In this document: positions 22,441-33,417 of the stretch, one piece after another
Layout: the number at the start of each line of letters is the position of its first letter
How positions within the stretch are numbered: position 1 is the first letter of the stretch
From: Rhizomys pruinosus
Lineage: Eukaryota; Chordata; Mammalia; Rodentia; Spalacidae
DNA: 64,000 bases
Reading direction: 5' to 3'
Assembly (NCBI GenBank): GCA_009823505.1
Contig: VZQC01008066.1
Location: forward strand, 277,684 to 341,683
The notes under the pieces: model-generated
Seen by the model: the letters and a program-made list of their open reading frames with translations, nothing else
The model's database searches: none
What the model was told of the DNA's origin: nothing
Program-made: the position numbers and the translations under genes

Positions 22441-23335
22441 GGATGCTTCATAGAAGAAAACGTCCCCTGTCCTGCTCTTGCCTATTGGAATGTCTTAATG
22501 TAACAGTTAAAAAAAATCTTTTATTGGTTCATTTTGTTCTTTCTTTCCTATTTTTTTTTTTTCTTTTTGTTGATTACTGAGGGTCAAATCATTTTCCCAC
22601 CCTGCCTGCCCACACACTAGGCACAGTGTATACCACTGAGTTAGATGTCCAGGCCTAAAAAATTAACTATTCTTTCTGCTGACATGGTGGTGCACACCCT
22701 TTTAAATCCCAGCACGCTGGGAGGCAGAGACAGATTGAGACCTCTCATGTGAGTTCAAGGCCAGCCTGGACTACAGATTGAGTCCTAGGCGGCTAGGTGC
22801 TGACAGGGATATCCTGTCTCAAAAATACCCAAAAAATTTCTCATTTCCTTATATAAAAGTTGTTTTTAAAAAAATGTCCTAGAAATGCCATGATTGGTGG
22901 CGCACCCATTTAATCCTACCACTTGGGGAGCAGAGGCAGTCTGATCTCCGAGAGATCAAGGACCAGCCTGGTCTACATATTAAGTTCCAGACCAAGCTGA
23001 GGCTACAGGGAGACCCTATACCAAAAAGGTTGGTATCAATATTAATTTGAATGATTTACTGAAAATGCGTATAACAGAGAAACATTTCAGTAAGACAGCA
23101 ACTATTACACAATGTAGTTTATAAGTTAAAATATAAGGAATCTTGCTTCAGTTTTGTTTTTAATTTTTGCTTTATGAATACATCTTACAATTTATTCCAG
23201 CTTTGCCAGTGTGGCCACGAAACCTGTGACTTGGGAGACAAAGCAGGGAGGATATTGAGGTCAAGATCATTATTCAAGTTTGGGCCCAGCCTGGGCTTAC
23301 ATGAGACGCCTATTTTTTTTCTCAAAAGGGCAAAA
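22440..23335. other. Moderately noisy part of copy 2 with three B1-type SINEs
   Basis: Equivalent to 7090-7950: an ID-like piece (about 22575-22655), B1 at about 22678-22835, B1 at about 22885-23030, old B1 at about 23200-23335, with scattered one-base insertions; 23030-23100 is clean. Confidence 0.85.
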
Positions 23336-23682
23336 ACAAAATACTATATTTGCATGGTGGGGAATAGAAGTCTCTTATTTTTAAAAACAGATTCTCAGAG
23401 ATTTGCATCTGAGAGCAGTTATTCTAACACATCTAACCAATTCCTCATTAAGATACTTTGGTGTTGTTTCTATTGGCTCATTTAAAAAATATTCTTAGTT
23501 CCTGTTAGAAATTGCCCTGCAAAGAATGCACGTCTTTGCCCTCCCACTAGCGTTCTGTCACACTGCCTTCTGCCTCACACAGGACTAACACCCATGCCCT
23601 TAAGAAAGTCCCAACCACAGTTGGAGGTAGAGCAAAGTGTGAAACAGCTGGATTTTCCATAGCCTGGCTACAATGACATTCT

Positions 23683-24214
23683 TTTTTTTTAATTTTATTT
23701 TTATGTATATTGTCAGTGTCTATGCCTTGCATGTAATTTTTTTTTTAAAGAAAAAAAAAAAAAGGTCTTTTTTTTTTTTATTTATTTATTTTCTGTATGT
23801 GGTGATGGAATGTACTGTCTGCATGCGTTTGTGCACCCGTGTCGTGCAACGCCCGGAGGTCAGAAGAGGCCTATCGGATTCCTTTGGAGCTGGAGTTCTC
23901 CTGGGAATTGGAGTTTCAGACGGTTTTCGGCAGCCATGTGGGTGCTGGGGATCGAACCCGGATCCTCTGTAAGAGCGGTCGGCGCTCTTAACGCTAGGCC
24001 ATCTCTCCAGCCCGCCTGCATGTATTTAAGTGTACTGTGTCTTGTAGATTGGCCCGGCCCAAATTCAGATAAGAGGGGGCGTGTAGTCCCTGGAACCGGA
24101 CGTAACAATGGTTATTAGCCACAGTGTAAACTGAATATGTGGAGGTGCTGGGATCAAGAACCCCTCCTTTTCGAGGCGGCCAGAAGCTCTTAACTGCTTG
24201 AGCCATCTCTCCAG
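23683..24214 (-). mobile_element. Nested B2-in-B2, copy 2
   Basis: Same nested pair as 8297-8794. The inner element is still bounded by 'gcctgcatgta' on the right (24014), but the left target-site copy is blurred by extra bases ('gccttgcatgtaat'). Confidence 0.88.
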
Positions 24215-25054
24215 CCTCTTAGACTGTCTTAGCTGCATTTGCTTTGTGAATGAGACAACCTGAGTGTCCTAACAACCATGATGCGCTCAGCAAGTAACTC
24301 TAGCCAATATCAGCTCATGCTTGAGCTCCATCAAAGCTCCCTGAATTATTTTGAAGCCAATGTCCAGTCTTATATCAATGTATCTATAATTGCTTCATCA
24401 AGTCTCTCCAAAAGATAAAGGCTCTTAGTACCTCCAAACAATGAATGGTTTTCTAATATAACCAAATAGACAATATATCAAATTTCCCTGGTTGCCTTTA
24501 AAAAATAATTGTTGATAGGATTGAGGAGATAGATATTGGAAAAGCTCTCAAATTTCACTTACACAAGAATAGCTCATTTCTTCTCAGATCTTTGAAGTAT
24601 TCATTTGTTTTTAGGGTATGGACCTACAGTTTTTTGCCTTACTCACTGGGTTATAATCTCTTGTCATGCTTAAAGTGTCCCCAGGTTGGCCAGGGGTGCT
24701 TGAAGCCAGCTTCTGCATCTCTTTGAGAAAGCCTGTCAATCTTTGAGAATGTCCTTACTCTCTGGCATTACAAGTTGTTCCAGGCTGACTTTCAACTTTT
24801 TCCGTACGTCCATCCAGGTATATCAGGCATCTCTGGAGAAATGCAAAAGGTGATTATTCTATTCTATTCTATTATTCTTTTATTTTTACTACAGTTCCTT
24901 TATTAAAGAAAACAACAACTTCCTTTCAACAAATCTGCTAGGTTCATTTTCTCTGGTTTTACTTTTATTATAGTCAAGTTCAAGCGACAATTGAGGTCCT
25001 TCCCTTGGACTCATTCAGTTTTTTACGAGACATAACACCTTCCAAAGATTTCAT

Positions 25055-25336
25055 GGGTCTGGAGAGATGGGCTAGCGGTTAGAGCGCTGACCGCTCTTAC
25101 AGGGACCGGTTCGAATCCCAGCGCCCACATGCGCGGGATACCCGAAGAGCCGTTCTGAGACTCCAACAGGAAGAACCCAGTTCCAGGGGAATCCGTAGAC
25201 CTCTTCTGACCTCTCCGCGGGGCATTGCACGACACGGAGTGCACAAACCTACATGCAGACGTTACATTGATATATATACCGAAATAAAAAAAATAAAAAA
25301 AAAAAAAAGTTTTTAAACATTTTAAAAAAAAAAAAA
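25055..25336 (+). mobile_element. B2 SINE present only in copy 2
   Basis: A complete B2 from 'gggtctggagagatgggcta' to an A-rich tail, flanked by 'aaagatt' at 25044-25050 and 25337-25343. The same point in copy 1 (9607-9614) reads straight through 'aaaagattatcag'. This is an insertion polymorphism or an insertion after duplication. The element includes noisy bases. Confidence 0.9.
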
Positions 25337-25569
25337 AAAGATTATCAGTAGTTTATTCAATATTATTGATTAAACATAATTATTGATAAATTTTTACTAA
25401 TGCCTTAATCTTATTTTATCACCATTATATCTTATAATGATATTCAAATTGTCCTGGTCCTGGCCAAATTGAAAACCTGCTGTTTGAGTATATTTGCTAA
25501 CTTCTTTGTGTGTGGTGTGTGATGATGCTGTGTGTGTGGAGACTATTGTGGTGTGGCGCATGTTTGTAT

Positions 25570-25712
25570 TGGACAGGTCTCCTATAGCCTTCAGCTGGCC
25601 TGGCACTCACTGAGTAGACCAGGCCCTGGTCTCTGCTCACAAAAGATCCACCAATGCTCTGCCATCCTAGACAGTGCTAAGGATTAAAGGCGTGCCGCAC
25701 CACGCCTGGCTA
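25570..25712 (-). mobile_element. B1 SINE, copy 2 (noisy)
   Basis: Equivalent of 9810-9945, with insertions, ending 'gccgcaccacgcctggct'. Confidence 0.85.
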
Positions 25713-25734
25713 TATTTGCTTTTCGATATCTGAA

Positions 25735-26200
25735 CCTAATCACTGAAGTAATCAAAACCACACTCAGTTTTCTCCCCAATGATAAGGTCATTGGGAATTT
25801 CATTTGTGGATTGTATCGATTCCACAGGTCAATTTTGGGAGAGGTGATGTCTTTGTGAGCATAAGACTAGCCGTTCATGAACATGGTATACATTCTTGTT
25901 TAGGACATCTTATTGTCTTTCAATGAAAGTTTGGCTCAAGGCCTCCCGACAGCATCTTTATTGTTAGATTTTTTCCAAGATATTTGTTATTTTTATTGAT
26001 AGTGAAAATCATATCCTTCTTAAAGTATTCTCCTTGTTTCTATATAGAAGCACAGTTGACTATTGTGCATTGATTTTATTTCAGGCAAATTATTAAATTC
26101 TCCTATTTAAGTCCTATACTTATTCAAAATTTATTTTGATTCTGTCTATGCCAAAAATCATTGACTTTGAGGAATGGGAGCTAATTTTCCCTCCTTTCTC
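25735..26200 (-). mobile_element. Old L1 ORF2 fragment, copy 2
   Basis: Equivalent of 9960-10400; 25760-25910 is nearly identical to copy 1, then noise resumes. Confidence 0.65.
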
Positions 26201-26274
26201 TGATTATAATAATATATATATATATATATATAATATAATATATTTTGTTGTTGTTGTTATATTTTAATTATTTA

Positions 26275-26410
26275 TTTTTTTTGATTACAGGGTCTCCCTT
26301 TTAGCCTAGCTGGCCTGGAACTCACTCTGTAGACTGGGCTAGCCTTGAACAATCACAGAGATCCACCTGCCTCTCGTCCTCCTTTGAGTGCTAGGATCCA
26401 AAGGCTTGAA
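26275..26410 (-). mobile_element. B1 SINE (noisy)
   Basis: Reverse B1, 'acagggtctcccttttagcc' to 'agtgctaggatccaaaggct'. It lies just beyond the point where copy 1 stops at the N. Confidence 0.85.
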
Positions 26411-26439
26411 CTGGGACACCTAAACGCCACAAATCTTAC

Positions 26440-26520
26440 GCATGGGGTTCTAGAGGAATTGTAACCAGTTCTCTGCAAGAGCAGATCGGGGTGCTCTTAA
26501 CTGCTGAAGATCCTCCAAAA
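26440..26520 (-). mobile_element. B2 5' fragment (noisy)
   Basis: 'ttctctgcaagagcagatcg', then 'gtgctcttaactgctgaaga', then 'tcctcca': the reverse B2 5' part with extra bases. Confidence 0.75.
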
Positions 26521-28570
26521 GCAATACCTGGCCGCGCTGTTATTACTTATATTTTTATTTATCTACTCCTTTAATTTCATTTTTCCTCCTTGGAGAGCTT
26601 TTTTGTAATACATGCAATTTGCAATATAGGAATTGGCAATTAACTAAACATACTTTTTCTGGTTCTATCCTGATTTTTATTATTTACTTTATGATTGTAA
26701 CTATATTTGTGTATAATATCATAGTAAGTGCTCAAGATAAAAGTACTTAAAGACTAGTCAGTACAAAGCTAAACCCTTTTGGTGGAAGTGGTGTTTCTTG
26801 CTCCTTCACCCCATGGTCATCTGGCGCACTGGTAGGGCTTGTGACTATTACCCAACGAGCCCAATCTGCTGGCCCTTAATTACCTCAATTTTAATAAACA
26901 ACTCTTACCAGCCAGCGCGGTTTATTATTCACACAACTGTAAACTCCCATTCAACAACAGCAGGCTAAGGCAGTGAATTACAAGTTCAAAGGCTGCTTGG
27001 GCACCATAGAGAGAGAGAGAGAGAAGCCGCATGGACTCAAACAACAAACACACACAAACAGAAAACACACAAACAAAATCTCAAGAATTTAATAAAATAT
27101 TGTGCATACCAAGATTTTTTAATTTTTTTTTTGAAAGGGAGTAGACATCAAATCTTAAGTTTATTATGCAAGAAATTTAGTATCTTATACTGTGAATGGA
27201 TAGATATTAAATTTTATCAGGTTAAGTTTTTTGTTTTTTATTTTTGGTTAAAAATATGTCCTTTTGAGACACTAGGGGTCTACCACTTGTTAGTCCCAGC
27301 TGGCCTGGACCTCCTTATGTACGAACCCAGGGCTGGCCTTTAGAAGCTTCCACAAGAGCTTTGGCCTGCACCATCTATCTGGCCTCAACACCGAGAATTG
27401 CTGGACTATTTAATTCAAGGCAATGAGGCCACCGCCCTCGCCCAGCAACATTTATTAGTTATAATGTACACTAATAGTTCCTTTTTGACATAATTTATGG
27501 CCACCCCTCATCCCTGCTTCCTCTGCTAATAAAATACAACTCATTTTCAGATTTTCCTGCTGTTGAAGTCTTTGGTCAGAGATGGTGGTGGTTGGAGTAA
27601 CCATTATCTCTTTGGTGGCCCTGTGGTCGTTGTCCAGGCTATCTATTGCTCTATACGCTTTAGTTCATGGTCATCGTTCAGAGGTGCTCAAGACGGACAC
27701 TTACAATATAATCTTTTTAAAACATGTGGGTGGTTCAACGTTTCTCCATGTGTTAGTGAGTTCTGGAGTTCCTAGTAGGGATCACAATCCACTGCTTTGC
27801 AGTAATCAAGGTCCCTTGTCTTATCTACGAGCATTTTAGCTGAAGTTAGCGGGATTATGATTTTACATACCTGACCTATCAAAAACCTTGATGGAGCATT
27901 GCTACTACGGCGTGTGTGTGAACATATTCAATTCATTTTTATTACTTCTTGGAATATTAATTAGAATCTTTCACAGCGTATTGCATCCACTTTAATAAAT
28001 TTATGTTATAGTTTGGATAGTCTTTTCTTTCTGTGCTGTAATCTTTTTTAAATATAATAATAGGAGTTTAGGACCCAAGATTTCTTTTCAGTTAGCGGAT
28101 GGAGTGTTCATTTATTTCTTTAAATTTGGACTTTTTTAACTCCTTTTTTTTTTTTTAACTCCTTAAAGTTGAATTTTTTTTTTTTTTTGCTTATTTCCAC
28201 AGTCTTCCTCTTATACTTGTGATTCCGATGGATCTGACTTATTTCTACCATACAGTGCATAATAGGGACTCAGGAAAGGAATTTTTGTCAACACTGGGCC
28301 TCATGGATGTCTGGTGGGGTTGGGGAGTCTGTGAGGAAAGAAGGTTACTTTTCAGGGCGGGGATGTATTTCGCTATTGCCCCACTGTCTGAAGGGCCTAG
28401 GATATGGTTTTTCCTGTGAAAAGCCTGGCGTTTCCAGAAAGACTTGGCTGAGAAAGCCCCAACCTCGGCTGAGGCCTCATACCTGTTTCCTAGAAACTAG
28501 ATGTGAGCGAAACCCGGCCGGTGCCCGAGTCACAGCATACACTTCCTGTTTTTCATCCACTAGCTAATAA
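26520..28570. other. A/T-rich DNA, partly noisy, no gene seen
   Basis: Two degraded B1-like pieces are likely (about 26905-27025 '+', about 27255-27345 '-'). Short T runs occur at 28145-28190. No coding frame, LTR or tandem array is supported. Confidence 0.45.
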
Positions 28571-28884
28571 AGTTATTTCCTTCGTGCGCTGTGTGGCTGA
28601 GCAGGAAGGCCCCATGGTTTCAAGGCCTGAGGCCAGCTGCTATCCACCACCAGGCTCCTAGCACGGGGCGGAAGTGGCCAGGGCTCCCGAGGAGGAACTT
28701 CCTTTCCGTCAGGGTTGTCAAACGGGTCCCATCCTGTCTGGCCTGTCCTCTGCTTCCAGCACACACAGTAGCCTTGATACTTCAGCATCACCTCTACCCT
28801 GACACTTTCCGGGGCCTGTCCCTGGCTTGGAGTCCCCTGGATGTCTGACCAGCACCTCAAGTTCCATGAGTCCCAAATGAACCT

Positions 28885-29104
28885 TCTTTTTGATTACTTA
28901 ATTAATTAGAGATAGGAACTTATGTAGTCTAGGTTTGTCTTGAACTTTCTAAATAGACAAGGATGACTTTGAACTTCGGACCCTCCTGCCTCCGACTCCT
29001 GAGTACTAGGACTACAGGTGTGCGGTACCACATCCAGTTTATGGGATGCTGAGGATCCAACCCAGTGCAGGCTCTCTGCCAACTGAGCTCTATCCAGCAC
29101 CCCA
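28885..29104 (-). mobile_element. B4-like composite SINE
   Basis: Degraded reverse B1 part ('actcctgagtactaggacta', 'caggtgtgcggtaccacatc') followed by a reverse ID-like part ('gaggatccaacccagtgcag', 'ccaactgagctctatccagc'). Confidence 0.65.
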
Positions 29105-29460
29105 AATAGATCTTCTGTAGCTTTGCCCATATCTCTCCTGGTGTTCCCAGAGTCCCCACCTTTCTGTTGGCTCCTGGTACCCAGAAGCTCTATCTGAATC
29201 AAGAGAGACATGTCCCTGCAACTGTCCCCAGACTCCTTGCTTTGGGCACCCAGCCCCAGCTCAGGTTCCACTCACAGCAGTGTGGGGAGAACACTGGCCG
29301 GGCAACGTCTCTGCCTCCTATTTCTGGGTAGGTACAGGTCAGATTTGTCACTGTTCCCTAGCGCCCTGCCCCAGGAATGGCCTGGGGAGACTGCTCAGAG
29401 ATTTGCTCAAGTAAATGAATGAATTTTGAATAAAGGATGGAAGAAAGGAATACATAGGCT
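29105..29460. other. Unique DNA, no gene seen
   Basis: No repeat or coding frame recognised. Confidence 0.4.
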
Positions 29461-29618
29461 CCTGGTATCTTCCCCAGATAAATACCGCATGTCCCGGCTC
29501 CCCAGCCATCCCCCCTGGTACCTTCCCCAGATAAATACCGCGTGTCCCGCTCCCCAGCCATCCCCCCTGGTGTCTTCCCCAGATAAATATCACGTGTCCC
29601 GGCTCCCCAGCCAACCCC
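29461..29618. repeat. Three tandem copies of a 53-bp unit
   Basis: Units at 29461-29513, 29514-29565 (one base shorter) and 29566-29618, each starting 'cctggt' and containing 'ttccccagataaata' and 'ctccccagcca', with few substitutions. A minus-strand open frame runs across it but is simply the translated repeat. Confidence 0.93.
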
Positions 29619-29619
29619 C

Positions 29620-31450
29620 CTGGTTGTGGTTTCCAGAAATCTCTGCAGCCTTCTCTGGGCAGCCAGAAGAAGCTGGCACGGCTGTGCCAAGCTCCTGAAA
29701 GGCCCATGGCTGCCTCCCACATCACCAGCACCAGTCTAGGGTCTAGCTGGAGCAGGTGACAGGATGAGGAAGGAAGGACAGAGGGTGACAGGGTGACCAG
29801 AATGCCTAGAGCAGGTACAGGGTCTCTGCCGAAGAGGACAAAGAAAACAGCGTGGAACCCTTCAGCCCCAGTTCTACCTCCTGCCTGAGTTGTGGAGTTT
29901 TACGTATGTGTGCAACAAAATACACAGAACATCAACATCACCATGGCCACCGATGTCAGTGGAGTTCAGTGGCATTGGGTGGGTTCACTCTGTTACGGAG
30001 TCTTGCTCTCTACAGTTCCATACTCCTCCACCATCCTTAAGTCATAGCCATTCTTTTGATTGAATGCTCACAGGTGAGTGAACACCCTCCTGAGCTTCAC
30101 ATCTGTGTCCAAGCCCAGGATAGTGTCCTCTGTCCCTGGGTGGAAGAGACTAAAGGAGGCAGGCACTGGCCATATGCTAGGCCAGGCTGGGGAGAGTGCA
30201 CCAGGAATGGCTCTGTGTTTTCCAAGGTGGTATAGACTAGTCCTTCAAAGACTTCCCGTAGGCAAACTTAAATGTAACAGCTATCGCTATGCTTCGATCT
30301 CAATGACGCTTTGAGGGAAGAGCTGCTGGCCAGGGAGCAGGAGACCTGAGCATTAAGCCTTCTCTGCCAGAGTGGCTGTGTGGCCTTGACCAACCCGTTT
30401 CCTGTTTCCCCTGCTCCACCTCTTTCTGGTGCATAGGAAGTGCATATCCAAAGGGCACTTTCTCTCAGAGCCCAAAGGCCTGTCCACCACCAACCCAGCC
30501 CTGTACCTCAGCTGGATGGAGGTTGGGTGTGCGCGAGGGAGTCAGATGCTTCCTGGGCCTTCCCCTCCTTGAATACTACCATGTGTTTATCTACCAACTC
30601 ACAAGGTCTTGAGGGCTGGGGTCTTGGCTTGCTTTCATGAATGCATTTGTTCCAGTCACCTGCTCACTCATTCACTCTACACTTAATTAGCCATTGTCTG
30701 TGTCAGGCTTTGTACTGGGCCAGGTGAGGGCCATAAGGATGCATGTGACTTGGTGCCTGCCTGCCAGGGGTTCCCATTCTGCTGGGAGATCAGAGGCAGG
30801 CACAGATGTGGTAGCAAGAATGAGATGGCATCCAGGTGCTCTCTGCCATGCAGCAGGTATGTGTGGGGTGGTCTGTGGTCTAGGTGTGCCACGGTGAGCC
30901 TTCTCTCCATCTGTTTGTGAAATAGGTGAATGAGAGCAGCCACTCTATGAGGAAGAGTGAGGCCTAAGGGGAAGAGCATTGCTAGGCCGCTGGACACGTT
31001 AACTGATTGGGAACGCTCTGTGGCACTGGGTGCATGGAGCCTAGTAGGAAGTGCTGCACTGGGGCACCCAGCCATCCCTCGCCCCACACCTCTTAGCACC
31101 TGTTGGAACAAAGCAGGCTTCAGCTGCTCAGCTGTGTGAGGGACTTCTTGAGAACACTTCGAGATCCTTATCTTCGATCAGTGAAGGGGCCTGCGGCTGG
31201 AGATTTAACCTTCTGCTTCTCAGAAGGGGCCTGCGGCTGGAGGACAAGCCTTGGAGTGGGGGGCCCAGGCCCCTCCCTCTGGATCCTCTATCTAGAGGTA
31301 GAAGTCAGATGAGAAGCTACAAGTGGCTTCCCCTAGGGCAGGGGGGTGTTGGGTGTAGCCTTGAATGGGGTGAAGAGACGCGGGTAGATTGACCCCATCT
31401 TGTGGAAGGTAGATTGGAGCTGAAGTAAAAGGACATGTTGGCCCGCTCTG
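29620..31450. other. Mostly unique DNA, no gene seen
   Basis: Contains a MIR-like piece (about 30325-30420, 'gtggctgtgtggccttgacc') and a 'tgtgtcaggctttgtactgg' segment (30690-30790) typical of ancient L2/MIR-type repeats. A 19-nt word 'gaaggggcctgcggctgga' occurs twice, 40 nt apart (31183 and 31223). No gene supported. Confidence 0.5.
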
Positions 31451-31462
31451 AGATCATCACTT

Positions 31463-31463
<1 letters not shown>

Positions 31464-31504
<41 letters not shown>
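31464..31504. repeat. (CA)n microsatellite
   Basis: About 20 CA units preceded by 'gcgcg'. Confidence 0.95.
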
Positions 31505-31508
<4 letters not shown>

Positions 31509-31516
31509 ACAGATTC

Positions 31517-31615
31517 CATTTCACAGATGTAGAACTTGAGGTTTAGAGAAGTTATGCCATTCGGCCAAAATCACAGTACTACTAGGTAGCTGGGTTGGGC
31601 TCTGGCTCCCCGGGC
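31517..31615 (-). mobile_element. MIR-like ancient SINE
   Basis: 'ttcacagatgtagaacttga', 'ggtttagagaagttatgcca', 'aatcacagtactactaggta': the reverse MIR order (threshold-of-detection match). Confidence 0.65.
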
Positions 31616-31747
31616 AGATGACAGGGGCTGCCAGTGAACTTCACTGACTCATAACCTTGCTCCGTTTCTGAGTACCTGACTTCCCCTCCTTCCCTTTTTG
31701 ACATTTTGTTTTTGACCTCTTTCAGATTTTACCTTAAATCATAGAGC

Positions 31748-31955
31748 TGAGGCTGGAGACGCGCCTCAGTGGTTAGGAGAGTTTCCTGCTCTCGTAGAGG
31801 ACCCCGGTTTGATTCCCAGCACCAACATGGGGGCTCAAAACTGCCTGTAACTTCTGTTCCAGGGGCTCTGACATCCTCTTGTAACTTCTTTGGGCTCTTG
31901 CATGTATATAGTACACATAAATTCATGCACGGTCACATACATGCACATATATCAA
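31748..31955 (+). mobile_element. B2 SINE (older)
   Basis: Diverged B2 from 'gaggctggagacgcgcctca' through 'gattcccagcaccaacatgg' to 'gtacacataaattcatgca'. Confidence 0.88.
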
Positions 31956-31979
31956 ATTTTTATTTACTTATTTTTATTC

Positions 31980-32200
31980 AAAATATTTTATTTATTACTT
32001 TTCATTTTATGTATATGAGCGGATTGCCTGCATCTATGCCAAGCAGTGCCTGCAGAGGTCAGAAGAGGGTGTTGGATTCCTCTGGAACTGGGTTAAGGAC
32101 CCAGTGGGTCATTAGCCACTATGTGGGTGCTGAGAATTGAACTGGGGTCCTCTGCAAGAGCAATCAGTGCTCTTAATTACTGAGCCATCTTTTTACCCCT
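31980..32200 (-). mobile_element. B2 SINE (older)
   Basis: Reverse B2, 'attttatgtatatgagcgga' to 'actgagccatctttttaccc'. Opposite in orientation to the preceding B2 and in tandem with the next. Confidence 0.92.
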
Positions 32201-32395
32201 TATTTTTATTTTATGTGCATCAGTGTTTTGCCTGCATGTATGTAAATTATGCCATGTGAGTGGAATGCCCATAGAGGCCAGAAGAGGGTGCAGGATTCCC
32301 TGGAACTGGATTTACAGATGGATGCTAGCCACCATGTGGGATCTTCCTCAAGAGAAGCCTGTGCTCTTAACCATTGAGTCATCTCTCTAGCCCCC
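32201..32395 (-). mobile_element. B2 SINE (older)
   Basis: Reverse B2, 'tttatgtgcatcagtgtttt' to 'gagtcatctctctagccccc', with an internal deletion near the 'gtgggtgctggg' segment. Confidence 0.92.
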
Positions 32396-32422
32396 AAATG
32401 TATACGTATATGTATATGTATC

Positions 32423-32577
32423 TTTTGGGGGGGCATCTTTTCGAGACAGGGTCTCCCTGTAGTCCCAGCTGTCCTGGAACTCACTCTGTAGACCAGGCTG
32501 GCCTTGAACTCACAAAGATCCACCTGCCTCTGCCTCCCAAGTGCTAGGATTAAAGGTGTGCGCCACCATGCCCAGCT
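32423..32577 (-). mobile_element. B1 SINE
   Basis: Reverse B1, 'cgagacagggtctccctgta' to 'cgccaccatgcccagcta'. Well preserved. Confidence 0.95.
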
Positions 32578-32579
32578 AT

Positions 32580-33417
32580 ATCTTAAAAAATAAAAGAATC
32601 ATAGGGGTGGAACTCTCATCCAGTTCCTGTGACAAGCTGTCAGGTGGCGACTTCCTGGTGGGAAAGGTGACTGGGAAATTCCCACAGCTCCTACACCTGC
32701 TCTGTGGGAGGAGCCTTCCCATGAAGGTCCAGCCCATGCCCTCGGGCGAGAAGGACAATGCTTCTTTGTTCTCTTATCTGTCTCCACCTGGCTCCCCTGG
32801 AGTAGTCTGGATTGGAGACACTGGCAGCTTTGCCAACCAGACATGGGGTTGCTGATGAGGTAGCAAAGATGCAGCCTCCACAAATTGGGTACACCATCCC
32901 TATCAGCAGGACCCCTGTCAGCAGGACAGTTCACCAGGCAGCTCAAGACTGGTTAAAGTGGAACCTGTGGAGGACCAAGCGTCAGGCTCTTAGTTTGTTG
33001 TAGAACTTCTGTGCAGCCAGGTCCGCCCCAGCGTGGCCTAAAGTGGTCCTTGGGTCATAGCTGGACGATTAGGCCTGGACTCTAACTCACCTTGACCATC
33101 CACCCCTCCTCCATGCACCCAAATTCATGCTGAAGTCCTGATTCTCAGTCACCCAGAGTACATCTGTATCAGAAGATAAAGTCTTTTTGTTTGTTTAGGT
33201 TTGGGTTGGTTTTTTCTTTCTTTTTTTTTTTTTTCAGACAGCCTCACTCTTTAGCTCAGACCAGATTGGAACGGATGTAATCAAGTTACAGTGATGTCAT
33301 TTGGAGAGTCCTAACCCTGTACAAGACTGGTGGTTCTAGCAAAAGGGAAAATTTGGGGACAGAGAGAAATTTGTGGAAAGTCAGAGGCACAGATCCAGGA
33401 ACACCAAAGAGACCAGT
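32580..33417. other. Unique DNA left of the minisatellite, no gene seen
   Basis: No coding frame supported. A pyrimidine tract and a truncated B1-like piece ('cagacagcctcactctttag') lie near 33210-33280. Confidence 0.45.

Larger units (their letters stand above)
13460..26230. repeat. Direct duplication, copy 2 (mosaic quality)
   Basis: Collinear with 1-10460. Nearly identical stretches include 13460-13968, 14551-15335, 15625-15955, 16940-17225, 19235-19480, 23335-23690, 24215-24790 and 25760-25910. Between them are stretches rich in small insertions and substitutions (13969-14550, 15340-15620, 15960-16935, 17226-19232, 19490-22440 and parts of 24030-26230). In the clean part, substitutions against copy 1 are few: 197/13656 G/T, 1426/14917 G/A, 1667/15158 T/C, 1696/15187 A/T. 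One B2 SINE (25055-25336) is present only here. Confidence 0.95.
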
